NCBI GenBank assembly: GCA_021826965.1 | Contig: JAKAYA010000002.1 | Coordinates: 53,334 to 117,333 of the forward strand | Direction of reading: 5' to 3' | Length of the DNA stretch: 64,000 nucleotides | Origin: Nitrospirota bacterium | Lineage (GTDB): Bacteria > Nitrospirota > Leptospirillia > Leptospirillales > Leptospirillaceae | Shown here: in pieces, positions 52,593 through 61,139 of the stretch | How the letters are laid out: every line of letters starts with the position of its first letter | How positions within the stretch are numbered: position 1 is the first letter of the stretch | Program-made: the position numbers and the translations under genes | The notes under the pieces: generated by a model | Told to the model about the DNA's origin: nothing | Seen by the model: only the letters and a program-made list of their open reading frames with translations | The model's database searches: none

Positions 52593-52663
52593 GGAAGGCG
52601 AATTGCCTGCCGAAGTCCTCCCGTCATCGCTTGTGATATTCCTCTCTGCATCCGGTCGTTTGC

Positions 52664-52852
52664 ATGCCTTCGACCCCGGATGCATCAAACGACGGGAGGT
52701 TTCCGGCGTCCAAGGGCGGCCGGGGGATCCTCGACGAGACCCTCATCGACGACGATATCGGAAAAATCGGCATATTCATCGACACCGAAGGCAACCGCGT
52801 GGAGGTGCATCCCCGCCACGGAGGTCTTTCCTCTCTCTCCCCCGGAGGCTGA
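52664..52852 (+). pseudogene. remnant of a VOC (glyoxalase-like) protein
   Basis: Only a fragment is left. GGRGILDETLIDDDIG then KIGIFIDTEGNRVEVH (about 52715-52817) matches the last strands of VOC-fold proteins, whose usual ending is FxDTEGNRxGLH. The N-terminal half is missing: upstream sequence has a stop at 52634 and no VOC pattern. A degraded gene is more likely than a functional 62-residue protein. Confidence 0.55.
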
Positions 52853-52871
52853 AATCCCAGCCCTCCGGGGG
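52839..52871. other. strong stem-loop downstream of pelG
   Basis: CCCCCGGAGGCTG pairs with CAGCCCTCCGGGGG, with one bulged C and a six-base loop. There is no T-run on either strand, so it is not a classic terminator; it could protect the 3' end of the pel transcript or be rho-related. Confidence 0.5.
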
Positions 52872-52973
52872 CATTTGTGTGACCGGGGCGCGTTTCCCGG
52901 AGATTCCCTGACGAGATCCATTTCAAAGAACACGGGCATCGTGTTCGTCCCGTCGCCTCCGGACCTTGCGCCG

Positions 52974-54353
52974 TCATGCTCCGACGAGGGGCTGACGCAT
53001 GAATACCGTGTATTCGAATTCCCGGAACGCCGTGTCCAGGTCCTGATACCCCCAGAGGGCAACGAGGAAGCAGGCGAGAAAGTACCCCATCCCCTCGAAC
53101 CGGGAGCCTGCCGCCAGGAAGACAAGGGTCAGCAAAAGGTTGGAGGCGAACAGGACGAACGCCAGTTTCAGGACGATGTCCCCCCGGTTCAGGTAGAGGA
53201 GGAGGGTGGCTTCCAGGACGAAGAGGACTTGCAGGAAGGCCCCCATGGAGCCGATTCGGAACACGGGAAGGGACAGGAGGTCCGCATGAAAAAAGGCGAG
53301 GATGTTGTGGGCGTTCAGAAGGACGAGAAGCGTGATCGACCCCTGGATCTTGATCATGTACGACAGGGCCTGCCGGAGAAAGCGCAACATCCTGTCCTTG
53401 GCCCGTTCGATTTCCCGGAGGGGGTATCCGCCATGGATGACCGCGAAAAAGAACCGGTACTGTTCATAGAATCCCGTTTCGAAATAGGCGACGAACAGGG
53501 CCAGGGTAGGGATCACGACCAACAGGGCGAAGAACATGCCGATATCGTAGTTCTTGTTCATCCGGATGAAGCCGACGACTTTTTCCGAACCGGGTCCATA
53601 CCAGTAAAGGATCTTGTCGATCCAGATGCCGAGGCTCAGGAAGAGGCCGAGGATTGTCAGATCCCATCGGGCGGCGAGAAAGCGGACCCCGGCCCGGTCC
53701 CACCGGAGAGGGCCGGGGAATTCGACCAGAAACCGCGCCAGCAGGATCGCCAGGATGAGGCCCTGGCCGATGGCGTACCCGGTCAGCGCGCCCGCCAGAT
53801 CTCCGTATCGTCCTCCCTCGTAGACGCCGGCGATGCTGGCGACATTGCCCAGAAGGAAGGCCAGACCAACCGAACTGTAGTCCCGGAGGGTCGAGACGAA
53901 CGCGGTCGTGATCCACAAGGCGGTCAGGACGAGGAAGAGATCGACCGTGGCCAGGGATTCGAGGGGAGCGAGCGGCAGAATGGCGACGGCGGCGACGCCC
54001 AGGACGAGGCAAGGAAAGAAGGCGAGGGCCAGTGCGGTAAACAGGAGCGAACGGACGCCGGTGTAGTCTTTTGCGTAGAACCGGTCGGCCAGATAGCGGG
54101 TCATCGGAATCTGGAGAGGAGAACTCAGGATGAGAGATGCGGCGAACAGGAAGGTCACGATCGACCGGAACCGGAGGTAATGTTCCGCGTCCGAGAAAGA
54201 GGAGGCGCCGGCCGATCCGATAATGAGGAGGCCGACGGAGGTCAGGATCCAGGGGCCGGCGGCCACGATCGCCGACAAAAAGAAGCCCGTCAGGATGGAC
54301 GACAGCTCCTCCCGGAGGAGAAGTTTCCGGAGCGCGAACCCTATGCCGGCCAT
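52974..54353 (-). CDS. pelG: Pel exopolysaccharide membrane protein PelG
   Basis: PelG is a 12-helix inner-membrane protein thought to work with PelD, E and F in polymer synthesis and export. This 459-residue protein is almost all hydrophobic, with GIGFALRKLL at the N-terminus and MKNYDIGMFFALL-like MNKNYDIGMFF mid-protein, as in PelG. Its start overlaps pelF by 13 bases. It is the last gene of the operon. Confidence 0.94.
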   Translation of the reverse strand: MAGIGFALRKLLLREELSSILTGFFLSAIVAAGPWILTSVGLLIIGSAGASSFSDAEHYLRFRSIVTFLFAASLILSSPLQIPMTRYLADRFYAKDYTGVRSLLFTALALAFFPCLVLGVAAVAILPLAPLESLATVDLFLVLTALWITTAFVSTLRDYSSVGLAFLLGNVASIAGVYEGGRYGDLAGALTGYAIGQGLILAILLARFLVEFPGPLRWDRAGVRFLAARWDLTILGLFLSLGIWIDKILYWYGPGSEKVVGFIRMNKNYDIGMFFALLVVIPTLALFVAYFETGFYEQYRFFFAVIHGGYPLREIERAKDRMLRFLRQALSYMIKIQGSITLLVLLNAHNILAFFHADLLSLPVFRIGSMGAFLQVLFVLEATLLLYLNRGDIVLKLAFVLFASNLLLTLVFLAAGSRFEGMGYFLACFLVALWGYQDLDTAFREFEYTVFMRQPLVGA

Positions 54354-55849
54354 GGGGCGAGCTTTTCTCTGTAGAGGGTCCGGTAGGCCTCGAAGACATC
54401 GGTCTCCTTGTAGAACAGATCCATCCGCCGTCGCCCGGTGTCTCCCATGCGTGCGGCCAGAAGCGGATCCCGCAGAAGTTTCAGGATGGCGAGCGCCGTT
54501 TCGTGGGGACTCCCGACTCCCGTCAGGATGCCGGATGGCCCCAGGGACCTGTCGGGGGGTGTCCTTCCGGTCAGGAGCTCCTCGCAGGCGCCCACGCGCG
54601 AAGCCACGACCGGGATGCCCGACGCCTGGGCTTCCATGATCACCAGGGGCTGGGACTCCGAAAGCGACGTGAGGACCAGGACGTCGATGTCCGGGTAGTA
54701 CCGGGACAGATCGACGTTTCCGGGGAAGGAGAGACGACCTTCGAGATCCAGAGATTCCGCCAGCTCACGGCATTCGGCGACATAGTCGGGATCCTGGTCG
54801 GTCGGGCCGAGCACGAGGAACCGGACAGACGCTTCCTGTTCCCCAACAATGTGGGCGGCCTGGAGGAAGGTTTTCACGTCCTTGATCGGAACCACGCGGC
54901 CGACAAGGGCGACGATCCGGTCCTCTCCCGGAAGGCGAGGGTTCCGCGGGCGGGGTTCCGACGGGCTGATGCCATTCGGAATGATACGAATTTTCTCCGG
55001 ATCGGCCCCTTCCCGGATTTCGACGTCCCGGTTCCCGTCGAAGAGGGTGACGACAGGATCGGCGTAGTGGTAAACGATCCGGCCGATCTGTTCGAAGATC
55101 CGCATCCAGAATCCGCGCACCGTTTCGCTGACGGGACGGATGGTTCCTCCCGTAAAGCGCTGCGTCCCGATCCATTCGGCCAGGGCGATCTCGATCCGTC
55201 GTTCCCGGGTATAGATGCCGTGCTCCGTCAGGAGAAAGGGCTTTTGGCGGGACAGGTGGCCCATCACGCCGAGCATGCCTGCATACCCGGTGGACATGGC
55301 ATGGTAGGCGCCCGCCTCCGGAATCGGGAGGGAGAGGACCCGGAAGAGCGGGACGTGGGTGGTGCGCCACATCCAGAAGAAGTCCAGGAAGGATTCTTCG
55401 TGGAACTGACGGGTGTAAAGGTCCTTCAGGATGTTCCAGGACGACCGGCTGGTCAGAAGGTCCAAAAACAGAGCCGACGGATCGGGAACCTGGGTGAACT
55501 TCCGGTACAGCGCGGGAAACTCCGACGGGTCTCCACGGAGCAGGGCGTGATGAAACTCGGCGATATCGTCGAAGAGGCTCCGGGGAGTCGACGGACCGAA
55601 GAAGGGTGCCGTTCGGATGTCGGCCGGAAGGGTCGACAGTCCGACATCGGTCTGTCCCACGACGTTTTCGGGTTTCGGATACGCCCAGCGTCGCGGTTCT
55701 TTATCCGGAACGAGACACAGGAGGTGAAACCGGAATTCCGGCAGGTGGGTGATCAGCCGGTGCGTCCAGGAGGACACCCCTCCGGTCACGTACGGATAGG
55801 TTCCTTCCAGGATGAGACAGATGTCGGCCGCATCGGTGGTGTTCGTCAT
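54341..55849 (-). CDS. pelF: Pel glycosyltransferase PelF
   Basis: PelF is the cytoplasmic GT-B (GT4-like) enzyme that polymerises Pel sugar from a nucleotide sugar. The ~502-residue protein has CLILEGTYPYVTGGVSSW at the start, LTEHGIYTRERRIEI, VGRVVPIKDVKTFL and the C-terminal EAQASGIPVVASRVGACEEL, all typical of PelF. ATG 55849 overlaps the pelE stop (ATGA); a longer frame is open but would overlap pelE. Confidence 0.95.
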   Translation of the reverse strand: MTNTTDAADICLILEGTYPYVTGGVSSWTHRLITHLPEFRFHLLCLVPDKEPRRWAYPKPENVVGQTDVGLSTLPADIRTAPFFGPSTPRSLFDDIAEFHHALLRGDPSEFPALYRKFTQVPDPSALFLDLLTSRSSWNILKDLYTRQFHEESFLDFFWMWRTTHVPLFRVLSLPIPEAGAYHAMSTGYAGMLGVMGHLSRQKPFLLTEHGIYTRERRIEIALAEWIGTQRFTGGTIRPVSETVRGFWMRIFEQIGRIVYHYADPVVTLFDGNRDVEIREGADPEKIRIIPNGISPSEPRPRNPRLPGEDRIVALVGRVVPIKDVKTFLQAAHIVGEQEASVRFLVLGPTDQDPDYVAECRELAESLDLEGRLSFPGNVDLSRYYPDIDVLVLTSLSESQPLVIMEAQASGIPVVASRVGACEELLTGRTPPDRSLGPSGILTGVGSPHETALAILKLLRDPLLAARMGDTGRRRMDLFYKETDVFEAYRTLYREKLAPWPA

Positions 55850-56832
55850 GTCTTGCGTCCTTCCTCCCATGCGACGAGTTTTTGGAACCATCCGGACACC
55901 CGGTTGTCCGGATGCTCCTCCACCAATCGGGCGAATCCGGCGAAATCGCGGTTTTCGAAACGTTCGGTCAGATCGCCCAGGAGGCAGGAGCTGTGGTCTC
56001 CACGCAGGGTCAGTTCTTTTTGAATGCTCTCTTTCAGGGGATGATTTTTCGCGCGGATCGCCTCCATCAAAAGGCGGGAGAGGAGGGCGGTTTCCGGGGG
56101 AGCTCCGGACTGGAGGGTGCCGTCGACATGAGCGAGGGCTTCCCGGAGCGCCCTGTCCCGGAGAGTTCCGGCCGGGATCCCCGAATCGGCGTAGGACAGC
56201 CAGGCTTCGGCCGACTGTCGGTGCCGTTCCTGTGCGTCGGCGACTTTCTCTGCCCGGAGGATGGCTTCCATATAGATTTTTTCGAGACGGGTCAGGAGCG
56301 TCGAGGCGATCATGCGAATTTCGTCGTCGGGGTCGTTTCGGGCTCCCTGAAGAAGATGCACGACATTGTCCGAAGGCGTCTGGATAAGGATCGACATAAC
56401 GGATTGCTTGAGGGACCGGTCCTGCCCTTTCAGGATGTCCCCGGCGGGCTGGAGGTTCCGGACCCTCTCCAGAAGCCTTCGGCCTTCCAGATGATCTCCC
56501 GGCAGCACCAGATGACTGTCGTATTCCGCGAACTCCACCTGCCCGATCAGGTCGCCGTGGCGGCGGGACACACGCCACACGCCCGCCCCCACACAGAAAA
56601 GGGCAGGCCCAACGGCCGGAAAGACGAAGGGAAGCAGGAGGAGCAGACGGGATCCGGGATCGGTCCTTCGAAAGAGGCCCGCCGCCCAGACCAGGGCGCC
56701 GGTCCCGACCAGAAGCAGGGATCCACGCCCGGGGGAAGCGGTCCGCACCATCCCGACGGCCCCGGCCAGCTGGAGAACCGTTCCCGCGGCAACGAGAAGA
56801 GCCAGTTTCCAGGGGTTGGAGCTAGGCTTCAT
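55846..56832 (-). CDS. pelE: Pel exopolysaccharide protein PelE
   Basis: PelE is an inner-membrane protein with a cytosolic TPR-like region that recruits other Pel proteins. This 328-residue protein has two hydrophobic segments (residues ~8-30 and ~37-85) and a helical C-terminal half. Recognition rests on position between pelD and pelF and on layout more than on sequence. It overlaps pelD by 11 bases. Confidence 0.85.
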   Translation of the reverse strand: MKPSSNPWKLALLVAAGTVLQLAGAVGMVRTASPGRGSLLLVGTGALVWAAGLFRRTDPGSRLLLLLPFVFPAVGPALFCVGAGVWRVSRRHGDLIGQVEFAEYDSHLVLPGDHLEGRRLLERVRNLQPAGDILKGQDRSLKQSVMSILIQTPSDNVVHLLQGARNDPDDEIRMIASTLLTRLEKIYMEAILRAEKVADAQERHRQSAEAWLSYADSGIPAGTLRDRALREALAHVDGTLQSGAPPETALLSRLLMEAIRAKNHPLKESIQKELTLRGDHSSCLLGDLTERFENRDFAGFARLVEEHPDNRVSGWFQKLVAWEEGRKT

Positions 56833-58243
56833 CGGTGTCTCCCAAGGCCGCGAGGCGATCGGCGAACGACCGGAACGCGGCGTCGTTTCCGATCCCTTCC
56901 CTTCTTGGGGATAAGGACACGATCTGCATGTCGATTTTGACCCGTTCGAGGGGGTTTCCGGTCTTTTGCTCGAGATACAGCTTCTGGAAGCGTTCGCCGA
57001 CGATCCGGGCGCCTTCTCCGTCCGTCACGGTGAGGAGAAGCCAGAGATGTCGTCCGGTTTCGGACGTTCCCTTGACGTCGGTATCGCGCGTGATCAATGG
57101 AAGAATCTCCCGGAGGCTGGAGAGGTAGGACCGGCCGAGAAGAAGGTGGCCGAACGGATCCGTCGGGATGAAGCGGATTTCGAGCAGCGAAAGGGGAAGG
57201 TTGTATCGGCGGGCCTTCTGCAGCTCTTCCCGGGCCCTCTCCCGGAAAAAGGCTTTCTGGAACAGTCCGGTGACCGGATCGACCGGCAGTTTCTTCCGGG
57301 TTTCCTCGCGTTCCTCCAGGAGAGACAGCTGGTTTCCGGCCCAGTCGCCGACAATCTCCAGCATGCGGAGCGTTTCGGGAGTGATGTGCAGGAACGGAAC
57401 GGATTCGATGGCGATCATCCAGAGAGTCTCCTGACGGGCGTTCCGGATCGGAACCGTGATCAGGGGAGGGGGGATGCCATCCGCGTCTTCGGCCTTTGCC
57501 GACGGGGAGCCGGAGGGCGCCAGAAGATCCTGAAGGATGACGAGCTTGCCCGTGGACAAGGCCCGGCCGAAGGATCCTTCCTGCAGGGGGATCTCCGTAC
57601 GGCGGCGAAAGGCGCCGAGGGACTCGGAGAGGGTCCAGCGATGTCCGTCCTTTTTGTAAAGGCTCGCCGTTTCGATTTGCGTGAACCGATCGAGCCCCGA
57701 GAGGAGAGCGTGTCCCAGACTGTTCATGTCCGCAAGATTGATCGACCGCGCGACGTCATAGAGAGTGCTGACGGTCTCGGGCTGGAGCAGGAACCTTTTC
57801 TCCAGTTCCAGGAGGGCTGTTTCGAGCGTTTCGATCTGGCCGGCGCTCGTGCGGTTTCCTTCCCTTTCCAGATCCAGCTGTCGTCGAGTGTCTTCGGTCT
57901 TGCGGTGCTCGTCGTCCCGGAGGTCTCCCATCACCATGCCGGAAAAGAGAAACACCGAGGGCCAGAGAAAGGAGAACTCTTCGGGAAAGAAGCTTGAAAG
58001 CCCGTCCCGGTAGAGCAGAACGCCGTAATAGGCGAGGAAGGCCATGATGGCCGTCGCCGTGCCGTATACGAAGCCGTAGCGTCCCGCCACGAGCAATACG
58101 ACGATCTCGAACGGGTGGAATCGCGGGTGGACGAGACTGTCCGTCCCCAGATACCACCCGAAGAATCCTCCGAGGAGCAGAAGTCCTCCCGCGCCTTCGG
58201 CCAGGGGAAACCACCAGGTCCGTCTTTTTCCGATTTCGAACAG
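56822..58243 (-). CDS. pelD: Pel c-di-GMP receptor PelD
   Basis: PelD senses c-di-GMP and switches on Pel synthesis. The ~473-residue protein has four membrane helices (residues ~10-110), a coiled coil, a GAF domain (~170-320) and a degenerate GGDEF domain. The RxxD c-di-GMP site is intact as RDTD (about residues 386-389), while GGDEF has become TGRHL. No ATG, GTG or TTG fits the frame near the start; a CTG at 58243 lies five bases after AGGAGG and is my choice. It follows the hydrolase gene by 25 bases. Confidence 0.92.
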   Translation of the reverse strand: MFEIGKRRTWWFPLAEGAGGLLLLGGFFGWYLGTDSLVHPRFHPFEIVVLLVAGRYGFVYGTATAIMAFLAYYGVLLYRDGLSSFFPEEFSFLWPSVFLFSGMVMGDLRDDEHRKTEDTRRQLDLEREGNRTSAGQIETLETALLELEKRFLLQPETVSTLYDVARSINLADMNSLGHALLSGLDRFTQIETASLYKKDGHRWTLSESLGAFRRRTEIPLQEGSFGRALSTGKLVILQDLLAPSGSPSAKAEDADGIPPPLITVPIRNARQETLWMIAIESVPFLHITPETLRMLEIVGDWAGNQLSLLEEREETRKKLPVDPVTGLFQKAFFRERAREELQKARRYNLPLSLLEIRFIPTDPFGHLLLGRSYLSSLREILPLITRDTDVKGTSETGRHLWLLLTVTDGEGARIVGERFQKLYLEQKTGNPLERVKIDMQIVSLSPRREGIGNDAAFRSFADRLAALGDTDEA

Positions 58244-58268
58244 ATCGTCCTCCTTTCCCGGGGCGCGC

Positions 58269-59129
58269 TCAGGGAACCGTATCGAGATTCCGGACGGCGA
58301 AGTAGGGCACGAACCCCTTCTCGCGGGCCATGTCGGCACACCGCTCCCGTCGATGGATGTCCCTCCGGAAGCCGTAGTCCAGCGCCAGGACGACCAGGGA
58401 AGGATTCTCCCTTCGTGCGTCCCGGACCTTCGCCATCTCCCGGTTTCGCGTGTCCGCCGGAACGAAGACGTACCGGCGGCGGGTTTCGTCATACATGGAA
58501 CAGAAGTCTTCAAACAGCACGCCGGACACGTCCCGGGCAATCCGGGGAAGCACGGCGAATCCCCGGTTCACGACGAGGGGGGTCCGGGGATGGCGTCGCC
58601 GGAGCTCCCGGATGAACGTGACGATCGCCCGGGCGAGGCCTTTTCCCGAGACGGGATGGTCCGTCTCGTAGGCGAGCGGGGAATCGAGGGTGTCGAGAAA
58701 AAGACCCCGGTAGCCGTTCTGTCGGTCCCGGTCCGCCTGCTCCAGGAGGATTTTCCGGAAGGCGGGGTTGCGGATGTCCGCGACCCAGGATCTCCATGCG
58801 TCGTTTTTGGCCAGGAGGATCTTCCGGAAGGCCTTGTGTCCCACCCGATGCTCCAGGCGTGTGCGGATGGGACCGTCCCGGTCGATTTCGCCGATGGACA
58901 GATAGGCGAAATAGCGTGTCCGGGACAGACGCTCTGGCGGGAAGTCGTCGGCCACGATGACCCAGTCGTACCGGTCGAGGGCTTCGTAGACCGGGGCATG
59001 GCCGTAGTAAATGGCGTATCGCGACGGAGGCGCAAGGGAGGACTCCGGCCCTCCGTGCCGGAGAGCGGCGCACCCTGCCAGCGCGGCGAGCAGAAGAAAT
59101 CCGGCGATCCGTTCCGGCCGGGAACTCAA
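58269..59129 (-). CDS. PelA-type glycoside hydrolase lipoprotein (endo alpha-1,4-polygalactosaminidase-like)
   Basis: The 286-residue protein starts with a lipoprotein signal (LLLAALAGC). Its body matches the hydrolase half of PelA (GH114/GH166): YAIYYGHAPVYEALDRYDWV, FAYLSIGEI, GLFLDTLDS with a catalytic-type Asp, and VLFEDFCSMYDE with a Glu. It probably cuts partly deacetylated galactosaminoglycan in the periplasm. Here it is a separate gene, without the deacetylase half, placed between pelC and pelD. The TTG start overlaps the pelC stop. Confidence 0.85.
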   Translation of the reverse strand: MSSRPERIAGFLLLAALAGCAALRHGGPESSLAPPSRYAIYYGHAPVYEALDRYDWVIVADDFPPERLSRTRYFAYLSIGEIDRDGPIRTRLEHRVGHKAFRKILLAKNDAWRSWVADIRNPAFRKILLEQADRDRQNGYRGLFLDTLDSPLAYETDHPVSGKGLARAIVTFIRELRRRHPRTPLVVNRGFAVLPRIARDVSGVLFEDFCSMYDETRRRYVFVPADTRNREMAKVRDARRENPSLVVLALDYGFRRDIHRRERCADMAREKGFVPYFAVRNLDTVP

Positions 59130-59692
59130 TGGGGCAATTCCCGGATTTTTTCGTCGACAAGATCCCGGGCGAGCGACGACAGGGTCTTGCGGCAGCTCCA
59201 GAAGCAGGACCCCATCCGGGAGGCGCTGGCGGCCCAGAGGATCCGGCCCGTCCGCAAGGACAGGAGCGACCAGGAGAACCCCGTGACGGGTCGCGTCGTG
59301 CCGCCCGCGCGGTACTCGTATTCGGTGACGGTGCCGACAAGCGCGGCGTCGGCGCCGGTCATCGACCGGATCCGGTTTCTCAGGTTCTGGGACAGAAAAT
59401 CGTCCGCCCGTTCTTTCCCGGGCAGGGAAAGGGTGCCCTCCGGTAACGGAAGAAGGACGAACGGATGACGGATCCGAAGGTCGGAAAGAACGATCGACGT
59501 TATCGCTTGCCCGGCGTCCGGCGTGGTCGTCAGGTTCGAAAAGGGGAGAACGACGACCTTCCGTCCCGACAGGTCGGTGTTGGGGGCGACGAACTCCTCG
59601 CCGGAGGAGGCGCATCCCGGCATGACCGGGAGCAACAGGAGGATCAGGAGCATCAGCATCGGCCGTCGCCGGGGGAATCGCACTCTTGTCAT
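59126..59692 (-). CDS. pelC: Pel outer-membrane lipoprotein PelC
   Basis: PelC forms a ring on the inner face of the outer membrane that guides Pel to PelB. The 188-residue protein has a basic start, a hydrophobic signal and the lipobox PGC, followed by KVVVLPFSNLT and DLRIRHPF typical of the family. GGAAG precedes the ATG. It sits between the PelB barrel gene and the hydrolase gene. Confidence 0.88.
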   Translation of the reverse strand: MTRVRFPRRRPMLMLLILLLLPVMPGCASSGEEFVAPNTDLSGRKVVVLPFSNLTTTPDAGQAITSIVLSDLRIRHPFVLLPLPEGTLSLPGKERADDFLSQNLRNRIRSMTGADAALVGTVTEYEYRAGGTTRPVTGFSWSLLSLRTGRILWAASASRMGSCFWSCRKTLSSLARDLVDEKIRELPH

Positions 59693-59710
59693 CGTTCTTC
59701 CTTTCTTTCT

Positions 59711-61135
59711 TCAGAACCAGAACTGGAAACCGCCCATGTACGATTCGGTCTGGCCGGACACGACCGTGGACTGGTTGAAGTAATAGGCGTTGGTGAAGAA
59801 TTGCCACCGGGATCCCAGCTGATAGGCGATCCCGCCCGAGGCCTCGTAGGAGGCCAGGTGGAGATAGGTGTCTTCGTACCCTCCCGCTTCCGCCGTCAGG
59901 GTCCAGAGGGATTCGTAGTGCTTTTCCCAGGAAAATCCCATCATAAAATACCGCTGTTTCAACAGGATGGGAACCCTGGACGCAACGACGGGAGGGGACA
60001 GGACGGTCCAGGAATCGTATCCGCCGACCAGGTCGATATGGGGCAGGCGCGTCAGGTTCAGGTCGAACATCCCTTCCGTGTTGTGCAGGTTCCCGTAGGG
60101 AAGCGTACCGTTCTGGAGGGCGTAGTCGAAATACCAGTACTCCGCGGACACCCCCAGGCGGGGTGCGATCTGCCAGGACGCCTGAGCGATCAGTCCGCTT
60201 TCGACCCCGTTCTGGGCGATGCTTTCGCCAAAGTCGCCCCAGACCATGTTTCCGAAGCCCTGCAGGGAGACGGAAACCGGACCTTCTTCGCTGTCGAGAC
60301 GTCCGTATAGGCCGGCGGAAGGCCGGACGCTGGTGTTTCCGGCTTCCAGCAGAAGATGGGCTCTCTCCCCCAGCGTCCAGTCGGTGCCGGCGTAGGTGAA
60401 GGCATTGGTGCCGTTTCCGGCGGACTGGGAGAATCCCAGATACTCCGTCCGTCCGGTGAAGAAACGGTTCTGTCCGTAAAGCGGGGTGGACAGCCGGGTA
60501 TCGACGACCAGAGCGGTGCCGCCCGGATAAAGGAGCGAATAGACGTCGCTCGACAGACTCCACTCGGAGAGGCTTTCAAGAACGGCGACCGACGGGCGCG
60601 GGGGAGGCTGGGTCGCCGTTCCGGCCAGGAAATTGGTCGAAAGACTCTGATCCGTCCGGAGGAGGCCGCTGTCTTCGAATGTCTGGAGAAGGTCCGAGCG
60701 GATGCCGGGATCGTCGGGATTCTTCCGGTAGAGATCCGTCAGGATGCGACGGGCTTCGCCGATCCTGTGCTCAAGGAGGAGAATCATGGCCTTTCGGTAG
60801 AGGAGGTCGGTGTTTTTGGGGAACAGGGCCAGTCCCCGGTCGAGGATCCGGAGGGCGTCGCCGGTTTTTCCCGCCGCCTGGGAGACACGGGCGCTCAGAA
60901 GATATCCCCGCGGATCGCCGGGGTGTTCCCGCAGGTACTCTTCCGCCAGGGCGAAGGCGCGCCGGAGATCCCCCAGCTTCCGGTCGATCTGGATCTCTTC
61001 CCGCATTTTCTGTGCGTCGACGGACGAAGGAACGGAGGTCCCGGGAAGGGGTGAGGCCGCAAGGGATCCGGCGGTCAGGCCAAGGAGCAGGAGCAGGCCG
61101 GCCGCCCCCTGTCGGAGAGTGCGTCCCCGGGTCAT
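59711..61135 (-). CDS. pelB: PelB C-terminal part: TPR plus outer-membrane barrel
   Basis: The ~474-residue protein has a signal peptide (AAGLLLLLGLTAGSLAA), a few TPR pairs (residues ~40-150), then a beta-barrel rich in alternating strands (YLGFSQSAGNGTNAFTYAGTDW, TYLHLASYEASGGIAYQLG) and ends in FQFWF, a barrel-assembly signal. In Pseudomonas PelB has about 19 TPRs followed by the barrel in one chain; here the barrel is encoded with few TPRs. The start at 61135 is four bases after the previous stop. Confidence 0.87.
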   Translation of the reverse strand: MTRGRTLRQGAAGLLLLLGLTAGSLAASPLPGTSVPSSVDAQKMREEIQIDRKLGDLRRAFALAEEYLREHPGDPRGYLLSARVSQAAGKTGDALRILDRGLALFPKNTDLLYRKAMILLLEHRIGEARRILTDLYRKNPDDPGIRSDLLQTFEDSGLLRTDQSLSTNFLAGTATQPPPRPSVAVLESLSEWSLSSDVYSLLYPGGTALVVDTRLSTPLYGQNRFFTGRTEYLGFSQSAGNGTNAFTYAGTDWTLGERAHLLLEAGNTSVRPSAGLYGRLDSEEGPVSVSLQGFGNMVWGDFGESIAQNGVESGLIAQASWQIAPRLGVSAEYWYFDYALQNGTLPYGNLHNTEGMFDLNLTRLPHIDLVGGYDSWTVLSPPVVASRVPILLKQRYFMMGFSWEKHYESLWTLTAEAGGYEDTYLHLASYEASGGIAYQLGSRWQFFTNAYYFNQSTVVSGQTESYMGGFQFWF

Positions 61136-61139
61136 GCTG

